DNA of 64,000 nt. Source: Cynocephalus volans (lineage: Eukaryota > Chordata > Mammalia > Dermoptera > Cynocephalidae). Location: the NCBI RefSeq assembly GCF_027409185.1, contig NC_084471.1, positions 5,052,535 to 5,116,534 on the forward strand. The letters are read 5' to 3'. A program made the translations under genes and the position numbers. The notes under the pieces were generated by a model, which saw only the letters and a program-made list of their open reading frames with translations, did not search any database and was not told the DNA's origin. Shown one piece after another: positions 35,100 through 45,479 of the stretch (its first letter is position 1; each line of letters begins with the position of its first letter).

Positions 35100-35570
35100 G
35101 GGTCCCAGGAGCATGGTGGAATCCTTGGGGCCTCATAAAGTTTGCATCTATTTCTCCGGGTTTATTCAAGTTCCACCAGAAAAGGCCCTTTCCTGGCCAG
35201 AAAAAGATATACCTGCCAGATGAATCCCGTCACCAAATTGTCACAGTAATGTCCGTTTTAATAACTCAGCAGCTCACCAAGTGCCCTGCACCAGCAGCAC
35301 TGGCACACCAGCTGTCCACACGTGCAGGATGTGATTCAGTAGAATTCAGTCCAGTGCCCACCCAGCACCCGCACGAGGCTTTCAGTCTGACTCACACTTT
35401 TAATCTCCCCTGATCGGGATTAATTTCCTCCTGGCCTGGCTGGGGGGGAGAAGACCGCATTTTAGGTACTTTAAGCAGAGAGGATATCAATTAGATGTGT
35501 TTGGTTGATGCACGTTGACTGGCATCATGCTAGTTATCACCCCCCCAAAACGTTCCCTTGGTGCGTCCAG
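35100..35570. promoter_or_regulatory. Unique AT-balanced segment with homeodomain-type sites (candidate enhancer)
   Basis: This non-repetitive segment, about 12.5 kb upstream of WNT7B exon 1, is poorer in GC than its flanks. It holds a convergent pair of bicoid-type sites: TAATCTCCC and CGGGATTA within 35401-35422. A further TCAATTAG-type homeodomain site lies near 35490. Such islands of balanced composition in a GC-rich region are often conserved enhancers, but conservation cannot be tested here. Confidence 0.35.
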
Positions 35571-36084
35571 TTTTTGAGGAGAATGTTATGAAAGCCTCCC
35601 CCCACCCCCCCAAAGGGACCTTTATGTGTCCATGTGCCCACCAGGCAGGGAGGGCAAAGCCACCTGAGTGCTAAGACGCACTCAAGAGGAAGAGGAATGC
35701 AGCCAAGAGCGTGTTAAAGGTGGGGGTGTCGGGGAACTGCAGCTTCCCACAGCGTCGAGGGGGTCAGGGAACAGGGTACGCAGAGGCTGGGAAAGAGGTG
35801 GGCCTCGGCCTGGACTTTCTCCCTTCCTGACCCCCCCGGGGCATCCCATCTGTGGGATCCACCCCATGCCTCCGCAGGGCCCTGCTGCCCACCTGGAGGA
35901 GGTGATGCAGGCTGGGCTGCCACACCCGGGGCCACTTGCTCTCTCCCTTGGGCACAGCCCCTCTGAAGAGGACCCAGCCCCAGCCCCAGAGGGGTTGCTC
36001 AGCAAGGAGTTTCCATATTACAGCAACCCTGGCAATGCCCTAGCATTTGCAATTATCGTCACTGGCTGTTGATGACGCCTCTAG

Positions 36085-36260
36085 TTTGGTTGAACACTTA
36101 GTGTGTACCAGGTCCCCACTAAGGGCTTCATGTACCTGACAATCCAGGGTGTGGACTCTTTTTCACGGATGGCAAAGCTGAGACAGAGTCACACAGCCTG
36201 GTACCCCACTGTCCCTGTCTGCAGACCTTGCCCCCAATCCCCACTTTCCGTTCACCATGA
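36085..36260 (-). mobile_element. MIR fragment (antisense)
   Basis: gttgaacacttagtgtgtaccaggtccccactaagggcttcatgtacctgac...ttcacggatggcaaagctgagacagagtcacacagcctgg follows antisense MIR order. Confidence 0.7.
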
Positions 36261-36769
36261 GCCCAGGAGCCAGGTGGGACAGCTCCCACCAAGCTGGGCG
36301 CTATAGACAGTGTCATCCCCTTAATCTTCCAGTGAACTCCCAGTGATGTGGACATCTGTACCCCTTTGAATGAAAGGCCCCGAAGAGGAGCAGCTCACCC
36401 AAGGCCTGCAGGGTATGCGCAGAGGCCCCAGGTTCAAACCCGGCTCGAAGTCTGAAACATTGCCTGGAGCCTTGCAGATACGAAGGCACTTTCTGGGCCA
36501 GGATCGGAGCCTGCCCTGGCTGCTGCCTCTGGTGGCCTGTGTGCATTCTCAGGCGGAGATGAGATGCCCCCATGGAGGGGCTGAGGAGTGTGGGTCTGTG
36601 TGCCCACCTCTCCAGGACCCTGCTCAGTGGGATGGGTGCAGACAAGGCAGTCCATGAGGCCAGGCTGGGGACCTCAGTCTGATGCTGCAGCCACTCAGGG
36701 TGTGGAGGGCGGGGGGCATCTGCAACAACCCCACAGGACCCCTTGCCTTGAGTACTGAGGTGAGCATGC

Positions 36770-36875
36770 TGGGGGTCAAATCCCTATTGGGCCACTGTGT
36801 GACCCTGGCAGTCTTTCCCCTCTCTGAGCCTCGGCCTTCCCACCCTTGAAGTGAGGGGCTGAGATCAGACCAGTG
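36770..36875 (+). mobile_element. MIR fragment
   Basis: gtcaaatccctattgggccactgtgtgaccctggcagtctttcccctctctgagcctcggccttcccacccttgaagtgaggggctga is MIR sense text. Confidence 0.75.
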
Positions 36876-36975
36876 ATTCTTTGTTGTTCATGAATCTGTT
36901 GTGGGGTAAGAATGCAGATTCCCAGGTGCCAGTGCAATCAACGGTCAGCCCTGGGGGGCCCTGGCACTTGGTGGC
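36875..36975. mobile_element. Possible MER20-like hAT fragment
   Basis: cagtgattctttgttgttcatgaatctg...aagaatgcagattcccaggtgcc resembles hAT-Charlie (MER20-type) text. The match is short and imperfect. Confidence 0.35.
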
Positions 36976-37529
36976 TGAGACAAAGAACAAACACCCCACG
37001 ACTTTTAGGAGATCAACCTGGCAAACAGGATTACGGCTACAGACGCAATTACGTTTCGGACGGTTAACCCAGCTTCTCAAGGACAATCCCTGGCTCGGAA
37101 CTGAATGTCCCCTCCCCTACAGGACTGGCCAGCCACTCACTGGGAGGTTGGGAAAGCCAGAGACTCAGTCCTGTTTTCTGAAGAATCACTGAGCTTGAGA
37201 GGCAAGACAGATGCGTGAAGTTAGGTGGCGCTGCAGGGACTGCGGGGGTCAGGGGCGGAACTGAAGTGTCTGCGCTGGACACTGAGCCCGCTCTCCTGCG
37301 CCTCCCTCCAGGCTCTGTGTCAGTGGCTTTAACTAGAGCAGCCCCGAGTGGGTCTTCCTGTGAGCAGGGGTGGCTGGGTGGGAGAGAGGGGGTGTCACCT
37401 GTTCCTTTATTCCCTCAGCACAGGCTTTCTGGACCTGGCCACAGGCAGGGCCCCTGGGGAGAAAGTCTGTGAACCATTAGTTACCCATGGGCTGGGTGGA
37501 CGCGGGATGGGACATGCGGACAGGTATGG

Positions 37530-38015
37530 CAGAAACTGCTGACTGTGTGCCTAATATCCATCTCCCCATCCTCCTTTACGACAGCCCCAGTGTCAGCTGG
37601 GCATATCACTGCTCTGTTAAAAGATGACATTTGTCCCAGCCTTGCCTGCAGTTGGGTATGGCCGTGTGATCAACTTCTGGCCAATTATTAGTAAGCGGAA
37701 GTGTCAAGTGGGATGTCCAGGAACGTGGAGAGGCATGCCCTTCTTTGCTCCTTCCTCCATCCAGCAGCCTGGAAGGCAGATGTAATGGTGGAGTTCTTGC
37801 AGCCACTTTGGACTTGAAGGTGAAGGGCCACATGCTCATGAAGGCAGATCAATAAGCTGACAGGAGCCTGGGTCTCTGATGACATGTGTGGCCCTTGTGC
37901 CAGCTCTAGTTTGCCTACATCTGGGCTTCTTTTGTGAGAAAGAAAAACGCACGTTTATCACATTTGTTTAAGCACTGCTGTTGTTGGGTTTGCTGTTATG
38001 TGCAGTCAGACTTCA
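37530..38015 (+). mobile_element. LTR-like repeat (MLT/ERVL type suspected)
   Basis: Text such as ttgcctgcagttgggtatggccgtgtgatcaacttctggccaattattagtaagcggaagtgtcaagtggg, ...gcagccactttggacttgaaggtgaagggcc..., and ...gcctgggtctctgatgacatgtgtggcccttgtgccagctctagtttgcctacatctgggcttcttttgtgagaaagaaaaacgc follows a well-known mammalian LTR repeat ('...tctggccaatgggatgtaagcagaagtg ... gagcctgggtccctgatgac...ctggacttcttttacgtgagagaaataaac'). I do not assign the exact family. No target-site duplication could be fixed. Confidence 0.65.
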
Positions 38016-38686
38016 TCAGAATGAGTATGGGGGGAAGAGCGTTCAAGGACAAGGGAACGACGTGAAAGCCACAGGCATGAACAGCTTGGAGAACCGCGTG
38101 TGGTGTGGCTCAATCACAGGGTACCGGAGGGATGGCTGGCTGGTGGGTGCAGCGGCTGACCAGGGTGCAGGGTGCCCTGCAGGGAGCTGAGGGGCTGGGG
38201 CTGCATCCACGAGCTTAGAGGGGCCCTGTCGGAACATGATGAGCAGCACCGAGGGTGCCAAGCGGTGGGTGTGGAAAGGACCGTGATGAGGACCGTGATG
38301 AGGATCGGGTCAAAGGGGGTGTGATGAGGCTGCCCATTGTCCTCCAAAATCCATTGTCCCTGTCTCCCCTGGTAACAACATAGAAGCCGGTCCAAGCCAG
38401 CAATTCAGCCCGAGGCCCTGATTCCTAGGCTCCTTGCGGCGAGGAGTGGCCGAGACTAAGTTAGCATCCACAGAACGTGAGCAGAGGTCCTGCAAATTCC
38501 GCATTACTACGTGCTTAAGAGAAATGGCTTGTTTGGACTTTTCTGCTTCCTGTAAGCAGGAGCTCAGATGTGCTGTGACTCTGCTTGAGCCTGGCCAACC
38601 AGGCCACGTCCTGGGAATGTCCAAGCAAGAGGACGGACAGAACCCGGGTCCTCCACACCCAAAAGTCCAAACTTCATAGCTTTGAC

Positions 38687-38906
38687 CAGAGGTTCTCAAC
38701 CAGGGCTGATTCTATCCCCCAGGGGACATTTGGCAATGTGTGGAGACACCTTTGGCGGTCATACCTGGAGGGAGGGGTGTGCTACAAGCATCTAGTGGGT
38801 AGAGGACAGGGACGCCACTGAACACCCTGCAGGGTACAGGACAGCCCCCATCACAAAGAATGATCCAGACCTGAATGTCCATGGTGCTTCCCCTGAGAAA
38901 CCCCAG
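38687..38906 (+). mobile_element. MER5A-type hAT-Charlie element, nearly full length
   Basis: Starts cagaggttctcaaccagggctgat and includes caggggacatttggcaatgtgtggagac, gtgctacaagcatctagtgggtagaggacagggacgcc, and gtacaggacagcccccatcacaaagaatgatcc. It ends ...ctgagaaacccc, complementing its start. The flanks (agctttgac / agctcagac) may be a decayed 8-bp target duplication. This is a short non-autonomous DNA transposon with no coding capacity. Confidence 0.88.
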
Positions 38907-38993
38907 CTCAGACAGGTGGCTGAGGGCACAGCATGTGATCCTGCCTAGAACAAGTCCCGAGGTCTTGGCCTGGCTTTCAGTGCCCTTCATGGC

Positions 38994-39392
38994 TGTATTA
39001 GTCCATTTCTGTTGCTTAAAACAGTAATTTATAAAGAAATGAAATGTAGTTTTTACGGTTTGGAGGCTGGGAAGTCCAAGGCCCAGGGGACACATCTGGT
39101 GAGGGCCTTCTTCTTGGTAGTGACTCTACAGCAACACAGGGTGTCACCTGGTGAGAATGGCCTGAGCAAGAGAGAGCTGACCTTCTCACTTGCTCTCCCT
39201 AGAAAGCCATCAGAACCCTGCCCGTGACAGCTCAGTACTACATGAATGACTCAATCCATTCACGAGGGCTAAGTCCTCATGATCCAATCACCTGTCAAAT
39301 TCCATAGGTGGATTTCCCACCCTTAACGCTGTTACAGTGGAGATCGAGTTTCCAATGCACGAACTTTTGGGGGACACGTTTGACCTATAGCA
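38994..39392 (-). mobile_element. Solo MaLR LTR (MLT1A-type), antisense, with intact target duplication
   Basis: Begins TGTATTAGTCCATTTCTGTTGC and ends GACCTATAGCA, the antisense termini of an MLT1A/MST-type LTR. Internal landmarks include gtttggaggctgggaagtccaag, ctggtgagggccttcttcttgg, tcacgagggctaagtcctcatgatccaatcacc, and the gggggacacg end. Perfect 5-bp ATGGC copies flank it (38989-38993 and 39393-39397). At 399 bp it is a solo LTR with no gag or pol. Confidence 0.9.
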
Positions 39393-40639
39393 ATGGCCCA
39401 ACCCAGCATCATCCCTGGACACTGGTCACTCCAGCCTCACTCTGGATTAGTCATTGGGTTGTGGCATTTTATGCTGGTGGGCTTTAGCCAGGGGACTCTG
39501 GAATGCTCAAATCCAGCCTTGGGCATCCATCTCTTCTTCTCATGAGGGACCCAAGGGGGAAATCAAAGGCCTTTCACTCCGTAGTGGGCTGTGCTGCGAA
39601 GGGGCCTCTTCCCCCGCTGAAGCTCAAACCCGGTTATTCCCACCAGCAGCCATCACCAGTAAGGTGGAAGGAAGGGCAGGGCAGGGTCAAGGCTGCCCTC
39701 GAGGGAGCAGGAAGGAGAGGACTGTCTGGGGCACACTTCCTTTGCCCACTTGCAAACACAGCCCAGCCAGGGTCCTGGGAGTTGACCCATCAGAGCAGTG
39801 CCAGTCGCCATAGGTGAGGAGTGATGGAGTGTTGGGCATGGGGGAGGGCCTGGGGCATCCCCACCAGACCCAGTTCCTTGGCTCTCTGACCAAGGAAGGG
39901 GTTCACGGACAAGCAGAGACCGGTCCCCACCCTAGGCCCTCGGCTGCAGAGAGGGGAGCTGGCCCGAGTCAGGCCTCATCCAGCATGGGTGGTCTGCAGG
40001 GGTGGGCGGGAGAGAGGTGGGAGCCTCAATCCCCATCCTCTTGACACCTCCTCTCTCAGCCCACTGCCCAGCTCCAGCTCGGCCAGGGGTCGTGGTCAGG
40101 GGGCAGGTGGACTTCCTGCTGTGACCTGATCTCAGCTTGCCGAGTCCTGGAGGGGACTTTGTTAAAAACACACATTGCTGGTTTTAAAGACAGAAAACAC
40201 GTGGTGAGTTTGTTCACAAGGCAACCTGAGCCTCCCTGTCCAGTGCGTCACCTCCTGGACTCACCCTCACAGAGGCTGGAAGTCACAGGGTAACCTGGTG
40301 CATTTTATTTTTGCTGAACCGGTGCTGGTTCCCCATCCCTGTTCTCCAGGCTCCTGCCCCATTAGTCTGCCCTGGGATCAAGCTCCTGGATCTGCCCTTT
40401 GGAGCCCTGTCTGCCCTTCTCCTGACGAGGGCTGCCCAGCAGGCTGACTGGGGCTCCGGATGGAACTGACCGTCCTCCCACGGCCTCTGCCCCCTGAGGG
40501 AGCTCTTCCCCTAGGAGGCCCCACCTCCCTGGACTGGGGCTGGGCACCTGCCGGGGCTCAGGAAAACTGTACACTGAAAGGACCTGGGATGTAGACTCAG
40601 AACTTTCAACCATTTATACACTTGCTCAAAAGTATTATT

Positions 40640-40755
40640 TCCCAAATGTGGATGACCTCCAGAGCCACCTGAGTGCTGACTGAGCATGCAGATTCCCAGG
40701 CCCTTCCCTGGGACACTTCAGAATAGAAGGTCTGGGGCAATCCTAGGAGTTGACT
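40640..40755. mobile_element. MER20-like hAT-Charlie fragment
   Basis: atttcccaaatgtggatgacc...gagccacctgagtgctgactgagcatgcagattcccaggcccttccctgggac...gaatagaaggtctggggcaatcctagg resembles MER20-type text ('tcacctgggagc...aaatgcagattcccgggcccc...gaatcagaatctctggggg'). Confidence 0.55.
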
Positions 40756-40759
40756 GGTC

Positions 40760-41030
40760 AGGCATGGGGACACTCCATCCAGGGCCCACCTCTCTCCCTC
40801 AAGATCTTCAATAGCTCCCCAGTGCCCATAAAATGAAGTCCACGCTCCTCAGCCAGCCCCCGGGCTCTGTGTTTGAGGCGCTGCCCCTTTCCCGCCTCGC
40901 CTTCTCCTGTGCCCGCTGAACCAGCCCCGGCCTGTGGCTCACGCTTCTCCGTCACTTCAAGCTCTGCTCCCTGTCTCCACAACTCCAAACCCTGCTGCAC
41001 TGTTTTTATGCATTTTTCCCCCCAAAAGTT
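40760..41030 (+). mobile_element. L2 fragment
   Basis: tcttcaatagctccccagtgcccataaaatgaagtccacgctcctcagccagccc...gaggcgctgcccctttcccgcctcgcc...ctctgctccctgtctcc tracks the L2 module 'ggctccccagtgcctacaggataaagtccaaactcctcagcctggcattcaaggcc'. Confidence 0.75.
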
Positions 41031-41079
41031 CGTAGAAACCAGAATTAAAAGATAATACAGCTCTTTCCCAAACTTTTCC

Positions 41080-41660
41080 AAGTTCCCTCGTGTGGCTGGG
41101 TAGTAGATTACTACATACCCAGCAGCTAACGTCGCACCCTGCGTTATCTCAGTTCTGCACATCAGAATTCTGGCATAGTGTGGCTGGCTCCTCTGCTCAG
41201 GGTCTCACAAGGCTGAAATCAAGGTGTCGCAGGGCTGGAATCTCACCTGGAGGCTCTGGGGAAGAATCCTCTTCCAAGCTCAAGCATGTTGTTGGTGCAT
41301 TTGGCTCTCAGCAGTTGCAGGACTGGGGCCCATCTCCTGGCAACTGTCAGCCAGGGCTGCACTCAGCTCAGGCCAGAGGCCGCTGTGTTCCCACCACAGG
41401 CTCCCGTCTTCAGAGCCAGCAAGGCCAGGCCAGTCCTTTTCATATGTCACATCTCTCCAACTGCCCCTTGAGCCACAAACCAGCAAAAGCTCAGCTTTTA
41501 AGGGGCTTGTGTAATTAGATCAGGCCCAAGGGGGTAATTCTTTTGGTGAACTCAAAGTCAACTATCAGTGACCTTAGTTACATCTTCTGCCCCATACTGT
41601 AACACAACCGTGGGCACCACATCTCATCACACTCACAATCCTGGGGATTAGGCAGGACAC
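41080..41660 (-). mobile_element. MLT1-type MaLR LTR fragment (antisense)
   Basis: cagaattctggcatagtgtggctggctcctctgctcagggtctcacaaggctgaaatcaaggtgtcgcagggctgg...ctggaggctctggggaagaatcctcttccaagctca...ttttaaggggcttgtgtaattagatcaggccc...ttagttacatcttctgc...atcctggggattagg matches antisense MLT1 LTR text in order. Its left side contains an inverted repeat at 41095-41123. Confidence 0.7.
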
Positions 41661-41904
41661 CTTGGGGGTCATCTGGGTTCCTGCCCACCATACCCGCATT
41701 CCCTTCCAGGCCCGCTTCACCTGCTCCAATCCCCCCGGGGCTTGGCTGGTGCCATCAGCACCTCCCTTGAAGCCTCCTGCCTCTTGCTAATCTCTGTGTC
41801 CCCCCTTCCATTGGACCAGGAGCTCCAGGCAGCAAGATGTAGATGCTTTACCCTGGACCCCCACTCCATGACTCCATGAGCCCACCTCCCAGGAGGCTGA
41901 GACA

Positions 41905-42090
41905 TGCACTGGGAAGAGCCCAAATTCTGGGCCTGACGGGCATGGGTTTGAATCTAGGCTCTACCAGCTGTGTGACTTCAGCCAAGCACTTCCCTCTCTG
42001 CCTCAGTTTCCTTGTCTGCACCATGAGTCTAGTAGCACCATTTCACAAGGCTGTACAAGGTCCAATAGACAAGCATCTGATCCTTACCTA
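41905..42090 (+). mobile_element. MIR element
   Basis: caaattctgggcctgacgggcatgggtttgaatctaggctctaccagctgtgtgacttcagccaagcacttccctctctgcctcagtttccttgtctgcaccatg. The MIR order is complete from A-box-like sequence to core. The 3' part is diverged. Confidence 0.85.
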
Positions 42091-42317
42091 GAGGGGTCAA
42101 AGACACTCAGTGTAACCTGAGCAGGAGTTGTTGGGTGTCATGCCAGTCACAAGACGCAAGGACCAGGCAGGGGAAGGGCAGTGAGAACAGGACATGGTGG
42201 ATGCTGGAGTTGGTGGGTTGGGCTCAAACACAGTGTTCAAAGGAGTCAAGGTCAGGTCCCTACTCTCTCCAGCTAGTAAACTGCTGGTCATGCATGCCAG
42301 CTGCTTCCTGGAAAATC

Positions 42318-42960
42318 ATTCATTCATTCAACAATACTTAATTGAGCACTTATTATATGCCAGGTTCTATCTTATGCTTTGGGGATAGAGCAGTAATCAA
42401 AGCAGATGTTGTGATAGCCCCCATGGGATTTATATGCTGGAAGGAGACAGACAGGAAACAAATAATGACATATTGTCTTCAGTGTCACAAAGGGAACAGC
42501 AAGTGTTATGATAGGAAATACGAGTGAGTGTGCTTGGAGAGAGGAACGTGGGGGCCACTCTTATGTGGGACATCTAAGTTGGAGCCACATAGAACCAGGG
42601 GAAGAGCACTGTGCTAGAAGGGACAGCATGTGCAAAGGTCCTGGGACAGAAACTAACACAATGTGTTTCAGTAACAAAAGGAACAGTACAGAGCATGGAG
42701 AGGAGAGAAGGGGGTCCATGTATGTGATGAGGTTGAGGGACACACAGGCGCTGGAAGATGCCAGACTGAAGGCAAGATGAGGACTGTGATTTCATTCAGA
42801 GAGCAACAGGAAGCCATAGAAGGTTTAAGCAGCATAAACTGCCTGACTCGGGTAGTGTTTAATGAAGACTCCTCTGGCTGCCGGCTGGAGGATGCACTGC
42901 AGAGGGTCAAGAAAGGAAGCCGGAGGAGCAGATGGGGCTTATTTCACCTTCTGGAGGTGA
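42318..42960 (-). mobile_element. L2 (antisense), long and well preserved
   Basis: Runs from cattcattcattcaacaatacttaattgagcacttattatatgccaggttctatcttatgctttggggatagagcagtaatc..., through ...ggaaggagacagacaggaaacaaataatg..., ...ggaacagcaagtgttatgataggaaatacg..., ...aagggacagcatgtgcaaaggtcctgggacag..., to ...gaagccatagaaggtttaagcagcataaactg. This is more than 600 bp of L2 in reverse and one of the longest ancient repeats here. Confidence 0.85.
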
Positions 42961-42971
42961 CACGGCTCAGC

Positions 42972-42988
42972 CCAGCAGGTGGCAGTGG
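42972..42988 (+). promoter_or_regulatory. Candidate CTCF motif
   Basis: The sequence CCAGCAGGTGGCAGTGG matches the CTCF core and is oriented + (toward the WNT7B promoter), opposite to the two CTCF-like motifs upstream. Confidence 0.55.
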
Positions 42989-43324
42989 TGGCAGGGGTAG
43001 GGGCAGGGTAAGAGCAGGATCTGTCTTGGAATGAGGACCAAAGGACAGCTGAGTGGACTAGAGGTGAGAAGGGAAAAGGACAAGAAATTGGGAACAAGTC
43101 CCCAAATCTCAGCCTGATGAACTGGGCTGAGGCTTTGGAGCAGAGGAATCAAGATTCCAGCCCTGGTCGACTGTGACAGAAACACACCCGGAGGGAAGCG
43201 CATGTGGAGAAGTTCTGGCTACACACGTACATGCACGTGTGAGAGACAGGCTCAGGCCCCAGGCACGAGTTCGCAACCTCTGTGTCCTTACAACCCGCTC
43301 TGACATGCCAGCCCCCCAAAGCAG

Positions 43325-43425
43325 GGACTGCATCTGTCTGCTGCCTCCGTAGCCCAGCACCTGGCTCCAGGCTGGACATCACAGGTGCTCAGTAGTGCTT
43401 GTCCAGTGGAAGGACAAATGAAGCC
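43325..43425 (+). mobile_element. L2 3' terminus fragment
   Basis: gcagggactgcatctgtctgctgcctccgtagcccagcacctggctccaggctggacatcacaggtgctcagtagtgcttgtccagtggaaggac matches 'agggcagggactttgtctg...agtgcctggcacatagtaggtgctcaataaatgtttgttgaatgaa'. Confidence 0.75.
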
Positions 43426-43944
43426 AGAGCCTGGGACAAGGGCAGTGAGTGAGGACTCGGCAGGATCAGGCAGGAAGGCAGGTGGGACAGGGCCTGGCCC
43501 ACAGCCTCTGCAAACTAAATGTGCACTAACATTGTCATCACCCCAGTGACTCACACTCCCAGTCCCACACAAAACACGTCCCAGGGCGATCACTCCTGGG
43601 AGCTCTTTGCCAGGGCACCGGAGAAAACTTTTGCCCCCAGGAAATTTCTGGATTCTTTTTTCCTTTTACATCCCTAGATCTAGTATGACTGACCATCTCT
43701 GTTTGCCCGGGACTGAGGGGTCCCTGAGAGTGGAACCTTCAGTATGAAAATTGAAGCATCCCAGACAAACCCTTCCTAGACCTGACTCCATCCCTACAGT
43801 GCACACTGGCCTGTGCGTGTGTGTGCGCGGGCAGGGGCGGCCGCCACCTCCTTCCACAGTGAAACTCTCCGTGCTTCCCCCGTCCACCCGTCTGCTGACA
43901 CGTACGCACTTACTATAGTGTACGTCTACCCATCCCTCCACCCA

Positions 43945-44165
43945 CATGCTGTTTTTTCATTTTTCTTTTCTTGTTCTGTATTTTTTTCCTTTTTTGTGTG
44001 TGTTTACTTTTTGGTTTTGCTTTTGTTAATTTTATTTATCCGCACACATTCTGATTCATCCATCTCTCCATCTGTACAAACATACACACTGTAGTACACA
44101 TCTGTCCATCCATCCCTCTGTCCATCCATCCGCCCATGCTGTAATACACATCTGTTTATCCAGCC
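43945..44165. repeat. T-rich and (CATC)n simple repeats
   Basis: A T-rich stretch (43952-44038) is followed by imperfect tetranucleotide runs of catcc/ccatccatcc (about 44057-44168). No coding or repeat-family signal is seen. Confidence 0.75.
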
Positions 44166-44329
44166 ATCCACCTATCTGTTCGCCCATCTTTCACTCTCAC
44201 CAAACCTTTCCTCAGCTCTGCTCCGGACCCTGGAGATACGGGGTCGACTCAGACATGGCGCTGGCCTTGGGGCTTCTAGTGCAGAGGATGCACTTAGAGG
44301 GGGGCCTTGGCCCAGGGCCATTGTGGTGC

Positions 44330-44605
44330 CACGGACACGTGGGCTGTCTAAATTGGAAACCTGACCCCACTGCTCCCCTGTGTGGAACCCATTCATGGCT
44401 CCCATTGCCCTCAAGGTCAAGGTCCTTGTGTGGGCATTCAGGGCTCTCCCTCCACTCCCACCCTGCACTCCAGTCACATGGAGCAGACTTGGCTCTCCAC
44501 AAAGGGGCCGTGCTCTTTCAGATCTCAGTTTCTTGCAGTTTCTCATCTCCTCTAGGAAGCCCTCCTATTCAGAGAAGGCAGAACCCAATGGAGGTAGCTG
44601 CTTGA
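44330..44605 (+). mobile_element. L2 fragment
   Basis: ggaaacctgaccccactgctcccctgtgtggaacccattcatggctcccattgccctcaaggtcaaggtccttgtgtgggcattcagggctctcc...ctccagtcacatggagcagacttggc is L2 text ('ctgatcatgtcactcccctgcttaaaaccc...tcccattgccctcaggataaagtcc...cattcaaggccctcc'). Confidence 0.8.
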
Positions 44606-44914
44606 AAAAAGAGAGTCCCTGTTCCCCAGGAAAGAGGGAAGAGGCTCCAGGCAACCAGCAGGTCCAACTGGGGCCTTCCTGAGGGAGGTGTGGTGTGGCT
44701 CCAGCTGCTCTGCTGGGCGCCACCCTCACTTCAAGGAGAGCTGAACAGAGGCCCATGGACACTTGCTCCTTCCCCGTGCAATTAGACATTCGTCCTGCTT
44801 AGGGCCACCCCACAGTCTGCTCCCCTCAACCCTACCTGACAGTGGGGGTGAGACACCTGCTCAGCTGCACCCTGAGCTCTGTCCAGCACAGGCCTGTAGG
44901 GCCAGGACACAGAA

Positions 44915-45100
44915 CCTGCATTGACTGAGTGCCCATGGGTGTCAGGCACACATTTTTGGGTTAACTAACTCTTTCCCATATCAGAAGAACCCCATGGGGT
45001 GTGGGTGCTACTATTATTATTGCCAGTCTAGAGAGTTTGAGAGCTTTGCCTGAGGTCACAGAGGCAGAAGTAGCTGAGCCCCACTGAGCCCAAAGGTGAC
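44915..45100 (-). mobile_element. MIR element (antisense)
   Basis: gcattgactgagtgcccatgggtgtcaggcaca...gtgggtgctactattattattgccagtctagagagtttgagagctttgcctgaggtcacagaggcagaagtagctgagcccc is the full antisense MIR order. Confidence 0.8.
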
Positions 45101-45388
45101 CTAAGACCCATCAGAGGTCCCCAGGGTGTCCTGACCCTGGAGGCCTCTGCCCTCTGGGCACTGGCAGGTCTCCACATTCATGGGGAACCAGAGAGGGCCT
45201 CTCCCAGCAGAAGCACAAGCTCCACTTCCTCCCACTCAACTGTACCCCCCAACACAAATGTGAGACCCTTGGAACCAGACACTGACATGATCCTGTTCAA
45301 GATGACTAGAGCTGCAATCTCATATGTGGGGAGGGGACGGGGACCTCCAAGCCGCAGAAGCCTGGAGCCAGCCCTGGAAGTTCCTGCC

Positions 45389-45407
45389 TGTGTGTGTGTG
45401 TGTGTGT
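45389..45407. repeat. (TG)n microsatellite
   Basis: About nine TG dinucleotides, followed by cgttcgttc. It stands just before a rise in CpG density. Confidence 0.85.
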
Positions 45408-45479
45408 CGTTCGTTCCTCCCACCTTATCTCTCCTAACTCTGGGGCTGTTCAAGGACGCTCCAGACGCCTACAAAACAC

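Noticed and set aside
41090..41518. 142-codon frame at 41090
   Set aside because: It lies entirely in MLT1-type LTR sequence.
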